Assembly (NCBI RefSeq): GCF_018866325.1
Contig: NZ_CP076457.1
Span: 5,057,001-5,121,000, forward strand
Reading direction: 5' to 3'
Length of the DNA: 64,000 nt
DNA from: Streptomyces sp. YPW6
GTDB lineage: Bacteria > Actinomycetota > Actinomycetes > Streptomycetales > Streptomycetaceae
The notes beneath the pieces were generated by a model, which was not told where the DNA came from, searched no databases, and worked only from the letters and a program-made list of their open reading frames with translations. A program made the translations under genes and the position numbers. Positions 26,081 through 36,296 of this stretch are shown one piece after another; position 1 is the stretch's first letter; each line of letters opens with the position of its first letter.

Positions 26081-26384
26081 GGGCCGCCTCTCACGGGGCG
26101 CGCCCGCCGGGCCGGTCCTCGACCGCGTGCGCCCGGCCGCGGGAGTCGCCCGGCGCGGTACGGGAGGTCGGTGCGGGCATCGGCTCCGGTCCTCGCCACC
26201 GTAGGGGGAGCGGCCCGGCGGATGACCGGCTTTCGAACAGGATGTCCGGAACCGGTGCCCGGGTGGGCGCGTTGTACGGGTGAAGCGTGGACGCCCCGGC
26301 CGCTGTGCCAGGATGGACCGGACCGGCAGCACATCGGTGCAACCCATGACGAACAGTGCAGGCAGTGCACCCAAGGGGGAGTGG

Positions 26385-27431
26385 ATGTACGGCAGTTACA
26401 CCGGCCTGTCCCGGACGCGCAGGCGCGTGGCGGGCCTGCGGACGTCCGGTACGGCGGCGGCGCTCGGCGCGGCCCTGCTGCTGGCGGGCTGCTCCGGTGA
26501 CGGGGACGGCGGTGACAAGGAGAGCGCGCCGACCGTCGAACAGCAGCCCAAGGACAAGGACCCGTACTGGGTCAACCCCGACGGCAACGCGGCCCGCCAG
26601 GTCGCCGCGTACACCGAGGCCGGCGACGACGAGAAGGCGGCGCTGATCCGGAAGATCGCGCGGCAGCCGGTCGGCGAGTGGGTCACCCCGGACGATCCGG
26701 AGTCCCAGGTGCGGGGCATCACCGAGGCCGCCGCCGCGGCCGACCGGGACGCCCTGCTGGTCCTGTACAACATCCCCCACCGCGACTGCGGCCAGTTCTC
26801 CAAGGGCGGCGCCGCCGACGGCGCCGCCTACCGCGCCTGGCTGGACGGCGTCGCCCGGGGCATCGGGGACCGCAGCGCGACCGTGGTCCTGGAGCCGGAC
26901 GCCCTGCTCCACCTGGTCGACGGCTGCACGCCCCAGGAGTTCCACGAGGAGCGCTACGACCTCCTCAAGGGCGCCATCCAGCGGCTGAAGCAGCAGCCCG
27001 CCGCCAAGGTCTACCTCGACGCGGGCAACGCCGCCTGGCAGTCGCCCGACGCCCTGTTCCAGCCGCTCCAGCGGGCCGGGATCGCCGAGGCCGACGGCTT
27101 CTCGCTGAACGTCTCCAACTTCCAGACCACGGCCGTCTCCACGGAGTTCGGCAAGAAGCTGTCGGAGAAGATCGGCGGCAAGCCCTTCGTCATCGACACC
27201 AGCCGCAACGGCAACGGCCCCTACACCGGCGGCGACCCCGCCGAGACCTGGTGCAACCCCCCGGGCCGGGCGCTCGGGGAGGTCCCGACCACGCAGACCG
27301 GTGACGAACGGGTCGACGCCTATCTGTGGATCAAGCGCCCCGGCGAGTCCGACGGCGACTGCAAGGGCGGTCCGAAGGCCGGCGACTGGTGGCCGGAGTA
27401 CGCGTTGGGCCTGGCGGGCGCCACGCGGTAG
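26385..27431 (+). CDS. cslZ: GH6 endoglucanase lipoprotein (CslZ-like)
   Basis: The protein has 348 residues. ATG 26385 follows AGGGGGAG. It has a lipoprotein signal (LLAGC, Cys about 36) and a glycoside hydrolase family 6 domain: the catalytic-type acids in VVLEPDALLHL and the substrate-cleft SRNGNGPY. GH6 enzymes cut beta-1,4-glucans. It is convergent with glxA-cslA, the arrangement known in Streptomyces, where the hydrolase processes the tip glycan made by CslA. The symbol rests on this context. Confidence 0.85.
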   Translation: MYGSYTGLSRTRRRVAGLRTSGTAAALGAALLLAGCSGDGDGGDKESAPTVEQQPKDKDPYWVNPDGNAARQVAAYTEAGDDEKAALIRKIARQPVGEWVTPDDPESQVRGITEAAAAADRDALLVLYNIPHRDCGQFSKGGAADGAAYRAWLDGVARGIGDRSATVVLEPDALLHLVDGCTPQEFHEERYDLLKGAIQRLKQQPAAKVYLDAGNAAWQSPDALFQPLQRAGIAEADGFSLNVSNFQTTAVSTEFGKKLSEKIGGKPFVIDTSRNGNGPYTGGDPAETWCNPPGRALGEVPTTQTGDERVDAYLWIKRPGESDGDCKGGPKAGDWWPEYALGLAGATR

Positions 27432-27436
27432 CGGAA

Positions 27437-27493
27437 ACGGCCGGAGGCCGCGCACCGGGAGCCCCGCTCTCCCGGTGCGCGGCCTCCGGCCGT
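27437..27493. terminator. bidirectional terminator, 25-bp perfect stem
   Basis: Bases 27437-27461 pair perfectly with 27469-27493 around a 7-base loop. It lies 6 bases after the GH6 stop and 35 from the glxA stop, serving both convergent genes. Confidence 0.85.
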
Positions 27494-27527
27494 GCGGGTA
27501 CGCGCCACGCGCCCCGCCGCACAGCCC

Positions 27528-29465
27528 CTACTCGGGCACCTCCACCCACATGCCCTCGGACGGGGTGCCCTGGTCGTCGGTGACGAACAGCATGTACCAG
27601 CCGGCCGGCACCAGGGCCTGGTTCTCCGGCACCGTGACGGTGATCCCGTCCTTCGACTTCTTCATCTCCAGCGCCACCGTGCGCTGGTCGGTGTCGGTGA
27701 CATGGGTGACCGCCGAGGGCCGCATCAGCTTCGCCGAGGTGATCCGGTCGGCGTGCCGGGTGGTGAACAGCCCTGTGCCCCCGCGCTCGATCGTCTTCGG
27801 CCCGGCCGTCAGCTCCGGCCGGAAGTCCCGGTAGAGGTAGGGCGGGGTGTAGATCTCGATGCGCTGCTCGAAGACGCCGGGCCGGGTGTTGGCCTTGTCG
27901 GAGAAGAGCGAGTCCGAGCCGAAGATCATGACCCGGCCGTCCGGCAGCAGCACCGAACCCGAGTGGTAGTTCCGGCCGACCCCCGGGTCCGCGACCCGCC
28001 GGTAGGTGTCGGTCTTCGCGTCGTACAGCCGGGCCTGGAGCACGTTGGAGTCGCTGCGCCCCCGGTAGTCGTTGGAGCCGCCGGTGACCAGCAGGGAGTC
28101 GTCGGGCAGCAGGGAGGCGCTGGGGTAGCGGGTGCCCTCGGAGAGGGACGCGCCGTCGGTGAACTCCGGGTTCTTCTCCTGGAGGTCGACCAGCCGGGAC
28201 TTCTCGCTGGACTTCTCCGACTCGCCGACCCCGCCGCCGCCGATCACCATGAACTTCTCGTCCTGGGCCGGGGGCAGCCGCACGGTGGCCGAGGTCTCCA
28301 ACTGGTCCGGGTCGCTGAGCCCGGGGATCTTCGTGAACTTGTTCGTCGCGAGGTCCCAGACACCCGGGTCGCGGCCCACGTCCGCCGGACCGTATCCCGC
28401 GTTGGAGCCGGAGTAGAACAACTTGCCGTCGTTCAGCAGGAAGACCGCCGGGTAGGTGGGGAAGCGCCGTTCGATGCCGGTGTACTCCCACTCCTTGGTC
28501 TTCGGGTCGTAGATCTCGTCCTTGCCGGGGACGATCTGCCCGATCTCGTCCAGACCCGACAGGGCGAGGACCTTCCCGTCCTCCAGCGTCGTCAGGGTCG
28601 GGTACCAGCGGGCCTCGTTCATCGGGTCGACGGGTATGTACTTCTCCGCGACCGGGTCGAACTCGAAGGCCTCCTTGATCCCCTGGAAGTCCTTCTTGTC
28701 CAGGGCCAGCTTCTGCGCGATGCCGTAGACGTTGCGGGTGTCCGAGCCGGAGAGGCCCGCCACCCGGTAGTTGTCCTCGGTGCCGGTCTCGTACTCCTTG
28801 CCGGTCTTCTGCGCCTCGACGTAGATCCGGCCGAGCCCGGGGTCGTTGCGCAGGAACGCGCCGGTCTCCTCGTCGAAGACCTTGGTGGCCTTCTCGACCA
28901 GGACCGGGTCCTTGGAGACGAACGTCTTGCCGTTCTCCTTGCCGGTGAACCGGGTGCCGGCGGGCAGGGTGATCGGCTTGTCCGGGTTCTCGTTGTGGAC
29001 GATCATCAGGCCGCCGGCCTTGGTGACATCGCCCTGGAGCTTCTCGTAGCGCTTGGTGCCGCCGGCGATGAGGAGCTTGCCGTCGGGCAGCTGCGTGTGC
29101 CCGGCGCAGAACATGTCCTTGGGGGTGGGGATGTCCTTGAAGACGTTGGTCTTCGGGTCCCACAGCACCGAGCGGAAGCTCTTCGCGTCGAAGTTCTTCT
29201 GGTTGTTCCCGGAGCCCGCGACGAGCAGCACCTTGCCGGTGTGCAGCAGCGCCGCGTGGATCGTGTTGATCCGGTGCTCGGAGGGCACGTCCAGGAGGTC
29301 CCAGTGGCCGTTGGCCGCCTTGTACTCCGGCTGGTTGATCTTGTACTCGTGGTAGCGCTCGGTGCTGAAACGGTACAGCCACGGCCCGTTCGCCCCCGCG
29401 AGCGCGAGAACCACCGCCGTACTGATCGCCAGGCGGCGGGTACGGCGGCTCGGACGGTACTTCAT
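27528..29465 (-). CDS. glxA: GlxA mononuclear copper-radical oxidase
   Basis: The protein has 645 residues. It has a short cytosolic basic start, a signal or membrane segment (about 10-25) and kelch-type beta-propeller repeats. Copper-site motifs of the galactose-oxidase family are present: MFCAGHTQ (the cysteine of the Tyr-Cys cofactor), EARWYPT, RYPSASLLPD and GRNYHSGS, plus a C-terminal DUF1929 domain. In S. lividans and S. coelicolor GlxA works with CslA to make tip-located glycan needed for development. Its ATG overlaps the cslA stop (ATGA), showing coupling. Confidence 0.95.
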   Translation of the reverse strand: MKYRPSRRTRRLAISTAVVLALAGANGPWLYRFSTERYHEYKINQPEYKAANGHWDLLDVPSEHRINTIHAALLHTGKVLLVAGSGNNQKNFDAKSFRSVLWDPKTNVFKDIPTPKDMFCAGHTQLPDGKLLIAGGTKRYEKLQGDVTKAGGLMIVHNENPDKPITLPAGTRFTGKENGKTFVSKDPVLVEKATKVFDEETGAFLRNDPGLGRIYVEAQKTGKEYETGTEDNYRVAGLSGSDTRNVYGIAQKLALDKKDFQGIKEAFEFDPVAEKYIPVDPMNEARWYPTLTTLEDGKVLALSGLDEIGQIVPGKDEIYDPKTKEWEYTGIERRFPTYPAVFLLNDGKLFYSGSNAGYGPADVGRDPGVWDLATNKFTKIPGLSDPDQLETSATVRLPPAQDEKFMVIGGGGVGESEKSSEKSRLVDLQEKNPEFTDGASLSEGTRYPSASLLPDDSLLVTGGSNDYRGRSDSNVLQARLYDAKTDTYRRVADPGVGRNYHSGSVLLPDGRVMIFGSDSLFSDKANTRPGVFEQRIEIYTPPYLYRDFRPELTAGPKTIERGGTGLFTTRHADRITSAKLMRPSAVTHVTDTDQRTVALEMKKSKDGITVTVPENQALVPAGWYMLFVTDDQGTPSEGMWVEVPE

Positions 29466-31387
29466 TTCTTACGTCCCCCAAGGGCGATCCGGGCGATCTG
29501 CATGGTCTGGTCGTTGCCCGCCGCACCGGGCGGGGGCTGGGGCGCCGGCTCGGGGGCCGGCCCGCCGCTGCGGTGCGATCCCCCGCCCGACCGGCGTTTC
29601 TTCTTCTCCGTACGGATCGTGTAGCGCCAGCCGATGATCGGCGCCGCGGTGATCAGCAGTGCCAGCGAGGCCCAGGTGACCATCGCGGGGTGGCTGTGCC
29701 CGAGGAAGAAGGAGGAGATCATCGAGGCGCCGAAGACGACGATGAAGAACAGGTGGATGCGGAAGGTGCCGAAGAGGGTGTCCGGGCTGGACGAATCGCC
29801 CTTGGGGGTCACCACGAACGAGCTCTTGCGGCGCAGTACCGCGTCCATCAGCGAGCGGGCGTAGATCGGCGCGGAGAGCGCGGACATCACCATGCCGGCC
29901 AGGCCGCCGGAGCCCTCGGGCTCGTGCGGCGAGACGTTGTGGCGGCGGTTCCAGATGTACAGGCCGATCTGGAGCGCGGAGGCATTGCCGTACAGCATCA
30001 TCCAGATCGTCGGGTCGATCTGGACGCCGGAGGCGCCCATGCCGAGGAAGAGCGCGCAGCTGAGCGCCGCGAGGATCCAGTTCAGCGCCGACATCGGATA
30101 GAAGATGATCATCATCGTGTAGTTGAAGAGCTTGCCGGGCGGCATGGTCCCGAAGCCCTTCCAGAACTGCCCGATGATCGTCTCGTACGTCCCCCTCGAC
30201 CAGCGCAGCTGCTGGGTGAAGAAGTCCGTCCACGCGGTCGGGCCCTCGCCGACGGCCAGCACGTCCGGGGTGTAGACGGAGCGCCACTTCCTGCCCGTGG
30301 AGGGGTTGCGGTGGCGGTGGATCTCGAAGCCGGTGGCCATGTCCTCGGTGATCGAGTCGTACAGGCCGCCGATCTGCTTCAGCGCCGAGATGCGGACCGC
30401 GTTGCTCGTGCCGACGAACATGGGGGCGCCGTAGCGGTTGCCCGCGCGCTGGATGAGCGCGTGGAAGAGGAACTGCTGCGACTCGGCGGCCTTGGTGACG
30501 AAGGTGTCGTAGTTGCCGTAGACCTGCGGCCCGATGACGAAACCGACGTCCGGGTCGCGGAAGTAGCCGAGCATCCGCTCCAGGTAGTTCGGCAGCGGGA
30601 TGTGGTCGGTGTCGACCGAGGCGAAGAAGTCGTAGTCGCCGCCGTGTGCGTCCAGCCAGGCGTTGTAGTTGCCGTGCTTGGTCTTGGCGCGGTGCGGGCC
30701 CTTGGCCTGGTTCCAGTGGGCGACGCCCTTGCGGGAGAAGTGGTGCACGCCGAGCCGGGCGCAGACCTCCTTGACCGCCGGGTCGTCGCCCTCGTCCAGC
30801 AGCCAGACGTGCATCACTCCGCGGTGGCGGATCTTCACGGCCGCCTCCAGGGTCTTCGTCACCATCTCCAGCGGCTCCTTGCCGGGCACGAAGGAGGTGA
30901 GGAAGGCGACCCGGGTGCCGCTCTCCGGGACCACGGGGACCGGGTCGCGGGCGACGAGGGTGGCGTGCGCGTTGGAGAGGACGTTCATCGTGCGGAACAG
31001 CTCGATCAGGCCGATCGAGACGAGCATGATCACGTCGAGGACGAGCAGGAGGTCGTCGTCGAGGTTCGGATCGCGGTCCGTCCAGTGGCTGGGCTGCATC
31101 AGCCAGGCGAAGAGGCCGAGCGAGACGAGGGGAGCCGCCCCGAGCAGGAGCGCCGCGCGCACACGGTGCGGCTCCTGGGATATGAGCGACCGGTACTGGA
31201 CCTTGTACGGCTTGCCCGCGGGGGGCTGCGTCAGCGGTCCGGCGAGCCGGCTGTAGTGCTCGTAGTCGTAGCGGGGCAGCTCTTTCTCGGCACGCCGCCG
31301 TGCCGCGCCCGCCCGCGGCAGTATCCGGAGCTGCGTCGTCCGGGAAGCGTCGTTCTCCTGCCGGTCGCCTGGCGGCGTCGACGTCAT
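29462..31387 (-). CDS. cslA: CslA cellulose synthase-like glycosyltransferase
   Basis: The protein has 641 residues. ATG 31387 follows a GGGGGGA site. GT2 glycosyltransferase motifs lie between membrane spans: LLDEGDD, SVDTDH, TEDMATG and QQLRWSRG. Several spans follow, and a Pro/Gly-rich cytosolic tail. CslA makes a beta-glucan at hyphal tips and interacts with DivIVA in streptomycetes. First gene of the cslA-glxA operon; the 412-base upstream region holds its promoter. Confidence 0.95.
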   Translation of the reverse strand: MTSTPPGDRQENDASRTTQLRILPRAGAARRRAEKELPRYDYEHYSRLAGPLTQPPAGKPYKVQYRSLISQEPHRVRAALLLGAAPLVSLGLFAWLMQPSHWTDRDPNLDDDLLLVLDVIMLVSIGLIELFRTMNVLSNAHATLVARDPVPVVPESGTRVAFLTSFVPGKEPLEMVTKTLEAAVKIRHRGVMHVWLLDEGDDPAVKEVCARLGVHHFSRKGVAHWNQAKGPHRAKTKHGNYNAWLDAHGGDYDFFASVDTDHIPLPNYLERMLGYFRDPDVGFVIGPQVYGNYDTFVTKAAESQQFLFHALIQRAGNRYGAPMFVGTSNAVRISALKQIGGLYDSITEDMATGFEIHRHRNPSTGRKWRSVYTPDVLAVGEGPTAWTDFFTQQLRWSRGTYETIIGQFWKGFGTMPPGKLFNYTMMIIFYPMSALNWILAALSCALFLGMGASGVQIDPTIWMMLYGNASALQIGLYIWNRRHNVSPHEPEGSGGLAGMVMSALSAPIYARSLMDAVLRRKSSFVVTPKGDSSSPDTLFGTFRIHLFFIVVFGASMISSFFLGHSHPAMVTWASLALLITAAPIIGWRYTIRTEKKKRRSGGGSHRSGGPAPEPAPQPPPGAAGNDQTMQIARIALGGRKK

Positions 31388-31799
31388 GGGTACATCCCCC
31401 CGCACGCATGCTGGTGCGTGACTGTTCGGTCTCTCTCGTCGTGCGCGGTCGGCCCGTTCGTCACCGGGCGCGCACCCGGTGGCAGGCCACCGTCCCCACA
31501 GACACGGATCGGCAGCCTTCCGGTTGCATGACACCCCCGGTGTCCGCCGAGCGGGCCCCCACCCCGCGCACGGACAACCGGAACGTCACGCTCTGCCGCG
31601 CCAGCCGTACGGATGAGCGGCCCCCTTGGGCCGACGGCCCCCAGACAGATTGTCCGACACCGAACACGATCGCAAGGGTGAAATATCCGGTTTACCGACC
31701 ATATGAACGATTTAGTGCCAGGTTGTGGAGAGGGTGTGACGAAGCACGGATGTGCGCTCGCGCCCCCGCGTGTCACCGGATACCGGACGGGGAATGATC
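31388..31799. other. intergenic region upstream of cslA
   Basis: No credible gene is visible here. It should hold the minus-strand cslA promoter. Its left part has TTTCACC- and CGG-rich stretches but I see no clear -35/-10 pair or operator. Confidence 0.4.
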
Positions 31800-31830
31800 A
31801 AAGCCCCCTCACGTTCCGTGAGAGGGCTTT
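31800..31830 (-). terminator. terminator of tRNA-Lys copy 1
   Basis: AAAGCCCCCTCACG (31800-31813) pairs with CGTGAGAGGGCTTT (31817-31830), one mismatch, three-base loop. It lies just downstream of the minus-strand tRNA. Confidence 0.75.
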
Positions 31831-31839
31831 GACTGTGCG

Positions 31840-31913
31840 TGCGCCGTCAGGGACTCGAACCCCGGACCCGCTGATTAAGAGTCAGCTGCTCTAACCAACT
31901 GAGCTAACGGCGC
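31840..31913 (-). tRNA. tRNA-Lys (CTT), copy 1
   Basis: On the minus strand the sequence folds as a tRNA of 74 bases: acceptor GCGCCGT/ACGGCGC, D-loop AGTTGGTTAGA, anticodon loop ACTCTTAA with anticodon CTT, T-loop GGTTCGAGTCC and discriminator A. CCA is not encoded. Identical copies occur at 38801 and 54435. Confidence 0.95.
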
Positions 31914-32105
31914 CTGCTGACCTGAAGAACTCTACCCGACGCGCCGGGGTGCTCCGAACCATTTACCGGACGCCACGCCCCGTCAGATAGTCGTTTTTTT
32001 CCTTTGTTCCGTCAAAATGCGATATGTCAGGAGAGTTAAGACGCCGACGTCCGTTGCGGCTGCGCCCAAAGATCTTGACGAATGACGAGTGCGGAGGGGA
32101 ATCGC

Positions 32106-33404
32106 ATGTCTGTTCCGGTCTTCGAGGAGTACGAACCCGCCCTTGACTGCGGATGCGCGGGATGCGCGGTGCGGCGGCGCTCCGCCGCGAGGGCCCTGCC
32201 GGTGCGGCGCGGTGGCCATCCCGCCGCGCACGGCGCACGCCGCGCCCTGGTGCTGGCCACGGCCGCCGGGGTGGTGCTCTCCTGCGGGGCCGCGGGTGCG
32301 GCCGCCGCCGCGGGGCACAGCCCCTGGGCCCCGCGGGCCGACGGGGGATCCGACCCGCAGCCCGCCCCCCACCCGCAGGGCGTGAAGGGGCCCCTGCAAG
32401 GGGCCGGCGCCTCGGGTCCGCCGTCGGACGGAGCGGCGACGCTGCCCAGAACGACCCGGGCCGCGATCATCGACCGGGCGCAGAGGTGGGTGACCGCGAA
32501 GGTTCCGTACAGCATGGAGAAGTACTGGTCGGACGGGTACCGCCAGGACTGCTCCGGCTATGTGTCGATGGCCTGGAACCTCGGCACCAACGAGTGGACC
32601 GGCAGCCTCGCCGCGTACGGCACCCGGATCGCGCGCGCCGACCTCCAGCCCGGCGACATCCTCCTCTTCCACAACCCCGCCGACCCCGCCAAGGGCTCGC
32701 ACGTCACGATCTTCGGCGGCTGGACCTCCGGCGCGCGCACCCAGTACGTCGCCTACGAGCAGACGCGCCCCAGGACCCGGAAGCAGTCGACGCCCCTGGC
32801 GTACTGGAACAACTCCGACCGCTACGTGGCGTACCGCTACAAGGGGGTCACGAGCGGATCGCCCGGTTCCGGGTCCTCCACGGCCTTCCCCGGGGCCAAG
32901 CAGTTCGGCCCCGGCGCCAACAACAAATACGTCACCCAGCTCGGCCGGATGCTGGTGGAGCGGGGCGGCAGGCGGTTCTACGCGGTCGGCCCCGGGCCCG
33001 TGTGGGGAACGGCGGACAAGCGTGCGACCCAGGCGTTCCAGCAGGCCCAGGGCTGGAAGGGCAAGGAGGCCGACGGCATCCCCGGCCCGCACACCTGGCG
33101 CCTGCTGACCTCCGGCGGCGGCCGGAACATTCCGGCCGCCGGTGCGGGCGGCAGCCCGAATACGGCCGTCCCGTTCCCCGGGCGCGGCTATTTCAAGCCG
33201 GGTCAGTCCAACAGCCATGTCGACCGGCTCGGCAGGCAGTTGGTCAAGAAGGGATACGGCAAGCACTACGTGTCGGGCCCCAGTCCGCTCTGGACCGAGG
33301 CCGACCGCCGCAACGTCGAGGCGTTCCAGCGGGCCCAGGGCTGGCGCGGCGGTGCGGCCGACGGTTATCCGGGGCCGGAGACCTGGCGCCGGCTCTTCGC
33401 GTGA
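32106..33404 (+). CDS. NlpC/P60-like hydrolase with two peptidoglycan-binding-like repeats
   Basis: The protein has 432 residues, ATG behind GAGGGG. A cytosolic Cys-rich start (DCGCAGCAVRR) and an internal membrane/signal segment (about 45-70) precede a CHAP/NlpC-P60-type domain with Cys149 (QDCSGYVS) and the His of SHVTIFGG. Two C-terminal repeats of about 65 residues share FQ/FQRAQGW and DG-PGPxTW, as in peptidoglycan-binding modules. It is predicted to cut or remodel cell wall. Cleavage specificity is not clear. The SPFH gene follows 38 bases later. Confidence 0.85.
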   Translation: MSVPVFEEYEPALDCGCAGCAVRRRSAARALPVRRGGHPAAHGARRALVLATAAGVVLSCGAAGAAAAAGHSPWAPRADGGSDPQPAPHPQGVKGPLQGAGASGPPSDGAATLPRTTRAAIIDRAQRWVTAKVPYSMEKYWSDGYRQDCSGYVSMAWNLGTNEWTGSLAAYGTRIARADLQPGDILLFHNPADPAKGSHVTIFGGWTSGARTQYVAYEQTRPRTRKQSTPLAYWNNSDRYVAYRYKGVTSGSPGSGSSTAFPGAKQFGPGANNKYVTQLGRMLVERGGRRFYAVGPGPVWGTADKRATQAFQQAQGWKGKEADGIPGPHTWRLLTSGGGRNIPAAGAGGSPNTAVPFPGRGYFKPGQSNSHVDRLGRQLVKKGYGKHYVSGPSPLWTEADRRNVEAFQRAQGWRGGAADGYPGPETWRRLFA

Positions 33405-33442
33405 CGGACGCGCACGACGTGACGGAAAGGAATCGGGAACCG

Positions 33443-36200
33443 GTGACCACCGACAACGACCACACCCCCCACTCCCCGGACACCCTGGACGACCAGCTCC
33501 CCCCGTCCCTCTTCGCCCCACCCGGCAGGGGAACCCCGCCACCGCTGTTCGGCCCGGTCGCGGAGAAGCCCGCACGACGGGACCCCGAGCCCACGTCGGG
33601 GCCCGCGCCCGTGCCCGAAGGGGGAGCGCCTGAGCCCGCGGTCGAACGCCGCGCGGCTGAGCCCACGCCCACGTCCGAAGGACGAGCGCCTGAGCCCGCG
33701 CCCGCGCCCGAACGGCGCGCGCCCGAGGCGGTGACCGGGCCCGAGCGTTCGGGGCGGGGCGGCGGGGCCGGTACTCCGCCGCCGTTGTTCCGACCGGTGG
33801 CTGACAGGGTCCCGGTGGCTGACGAGGCCCCGCTGCCGGAGGCCGGGCGTGGGCCCGTGGCGCCGCAGCAGGGCAGCGGGAGCCGTACTCCGCCGCCCCT
33901 GTTCCGCCCGGTGGGCGGCGAGACCCCGCCGTCGGCTGAGCCGGCCCGGGGGGCCGGGGCCGAGCCTGCGCGCGGGTCGGAGGGCACGCCTGCTCGGGTG
34001 CCCGGGGTCGGTCCTGTGCGTGGGCCGGAGGACGGGCCTGCCCGGGTGTCGGGTGTCGGGCCCGTACGGGGGGCGGAGGGCACGCCGGCCCGGGTGTCCG
34101 GGATTGGTCCTGTGCGTGGGCCGGAGGACGCGCCGACCCGGGTGTCGGATGCCGGGCCTGTGCGTGGGCCAGAGGGCACGCCTACCCGGGTGTCGGGTGC
34201 CGGGCCCGTACGGGGGTCGGAGAGCGAGCCGGCCCGGGTTTCCGGGCGCGACCAGGCTGCGTCCGTTGCGCCCCGGCCGCTTGCCCCGGAGTCCCCGGAG
34301 TCCCCGGAGTCCCCGGAGTCCCCGGGCGTGAGCATGCCCGGGGGGCCGGTCCCGGACCGCCTGGCTCCGGACACCGACCGCCCAGCCGCCACCCCCGGGA
34401 ACACGGCCGCCACCCCCGGGCGCCCGGCCCCCACCCCCGGGCGCACAGCAGCCGCAGCCCCCGCCCCCGGCCGCGCGGCCACCTCGGCGCGCCCCGCCGA
34501 CGATCGTCGTCCCCTCCCCACCCGTGCCACCGGAGACGGTCCGGCCGCCTCGCCCGCGTCCCCGGCCGCCGCGGGGCCCGCCCCTGACGCGGGCCTTCGA
34601 CCGCCGACGCCCGGGGCTCCGCCTCTGGTCGCGCCGCCGCTGACCGCCCGGCCGCCACCTCCTCCACCCCCGTCGGCCCCACCCCGTCGGCCCCACCCCG
34701 CCGGCCCCGGCGGCGCCGGGCCCGCTCCCGTGTCCGCGCGAACCGGCGCCGACGGGCCCGCCCTCGGCCCCGGCCGGACCGCCGGAGACGACACCGCATC
34801 GGCCCGGCCCGCCCCTCTCGACGGGAACCTGTATCTCAAGCCCGTCCGGCGGACGAGGACGGAACCCGCGGCGGAGTGGACCCCGCACCCCTCCTACGGT
34901 GCCGAGCCCGAAAGCCCGAAGCGTGAGCCCCGGGGCGCCGCAGGCAAGGGGGCCGTGGACGACACGGGGCCCGACACCGAGCTGGACCTCGTGCTCGACC
35001 TGGCCCCCGGCGGCCGGACCGCCTCGGCCACCTTCTCCGTGCCCGCGCCCGCCACCGCGACGGCCTCCGCGAACCCCGGCCGCCGCCACTCCGTCATCGC
35101 CAACGAGACCACCGCCTCCATCCCCGTCCACCTCCTCTTCCGGGACGACCGGGAGCCGGCCGAGGCGGCGACGCTGCCCGGACCCGGGGCCGTCGTCCAG
35201 CGGCCCGGCGGCGACCGCGCGCCCGCCACCAGGCCCCCGTGCCGCGCTCGCCGCAGACCCGGGTGCGGCCGTCGACCCGGCCCGCCCCGGACGCCGACCC
35301 CGCCTCACGGAACGCCCCGGGCCCGCCCTGTCCGGTTACGCCGCCCTCCTCGCGGGTGCGGCGGGGACCGCGGGCGCGCTCGCCGTCCTGTGGTGGCGCG
35401 GCGTGCTGCCCGCCGGCTGGCAGAGCGGCGTGGGCCTCACCCCCCGGCCCGACCTCGGCATCGGCGTCGGCGCCGGGGCCGCCCTCGCGCTCCTGTCCAC
35501 GCTCGTGCTCCTGGCGCTCGGCGGCCTCGGCCGCGGCCGGGTCGGATACGCGTGGGTGCTGACACTCTTCGGCGACTACCGGGGCAGCGTCCGGCGCACC
35601 GGCCTCGTCTGGGTCTCGCCCCTCCTGCTGCGCCGCCGTGTCGACGTACGGCTGCGGCACTGGCGCAGCGAACCGCTGCCCGCCGTCGACGCGAACGGCA
35701 CCGCCCTGCGCGTGGTCGTCCTCGTGGTGTGGCGGATCAAGGACTCCGTCCGGGCCGTCCTCGGCATCGAGGACCACGAGGCGTACCTCAGCGCCCAGGT
35801 GGAGGCCGCGATGGCCCGGGTCCTGTCGCAACTGCCCGCCGACGCGTTCCACGAGGACGCCCCGACCCTGCGTGACGCGGAGGCCGTCGGCGACGCGCTG
35901 ACCCGGATGCTGAAGGCGGACTGCGAACCGGTCGGCGTCGAGGTCTACTCCGCGCAGCCGACCGGCATCGAGTACGCCCCCGAGGTCGCGGCGGCCATGC
36001 AGCGGCGGCGGATCGCCGCGATCGACTCGCGGCACCGCGACAGCGTGCTCACCTCCGTGGTGGACGCGGTCGACGACACGGTCAACCGGCTCACCACGCG
36101 CGGCATCGTCGAGCTCGACGACTACGAACGCAAGGCGCTCGTCAAGGACTTGACGGTTGCCTTCTACACCGGACGCAGCGGGGGAGGGGACGGGGCCTGA
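33443..36200 (+). CDS. SPFH/band-7 membrane protein with long Pro-rich arm, apparent frameshift
   Basis: One reading frame from GTG 33443 encodes about 590 residues, very rich in Pro, Gly, Arg and Glu, with TPPPLFxPV motifs three times and 16-residue repeats. A second frame, without its own start, encodes two membrane spans (SGYAALLAGAAGTAGALAVL and a second near GIGVGAGAALALL) and an SPFH/band-7 domain (DANGTALRVVVLVVWRIKDS, AAMQRRRIAAI). The frames meet at about 35220-35310, so a net +1 or -2 shift separates them. It is either a sequence error, a real mutation or a split gene. SPFH proteins organise membrane microdomains. Confidence 0.7.
33986..34245 (+). repeat. 48-bp coding repeat, 5.4 copies
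   Basis: Units start at 33986, 34034, 34082, 34130, 34178 and 34226. They encode 16-residue units with the pattern TPARVSGxGPVRGPED in the Pro-rich arm of the SPFH protein. Third-position changes between copies show that the protein sequence is kept. Confidence 0.8.
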
Positions 36201-36256
36201 GGGCCCGGGGGAGGTTCCGGGGCGCCCCGGAGAGCCGCCGGAATACGACGCTCATT

Positions 36257-36266
36257 GGTCTGGACA
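36257..36266. promoter_or_regulatory. DasR-like box 1 (GGTCTGGACA)
   Basis: The core GGTCTGGACA (with a T before it) is a degenerate dre/DasR site, 40 bases centre-to-centre from the better copy and upstream of the chitin LPMO gene. Confidence 0.5.
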
Positions 36267-36296
36267 TGTTCACGCCGCGTCAATAATCTAAGACTT

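Noticed and set aside
26091-26384. Extra small gene between class F sortase and GH6 gene
   Set aside because: Frames here lack ribosome sites and third-position bias; only a leader/promoter is likely.
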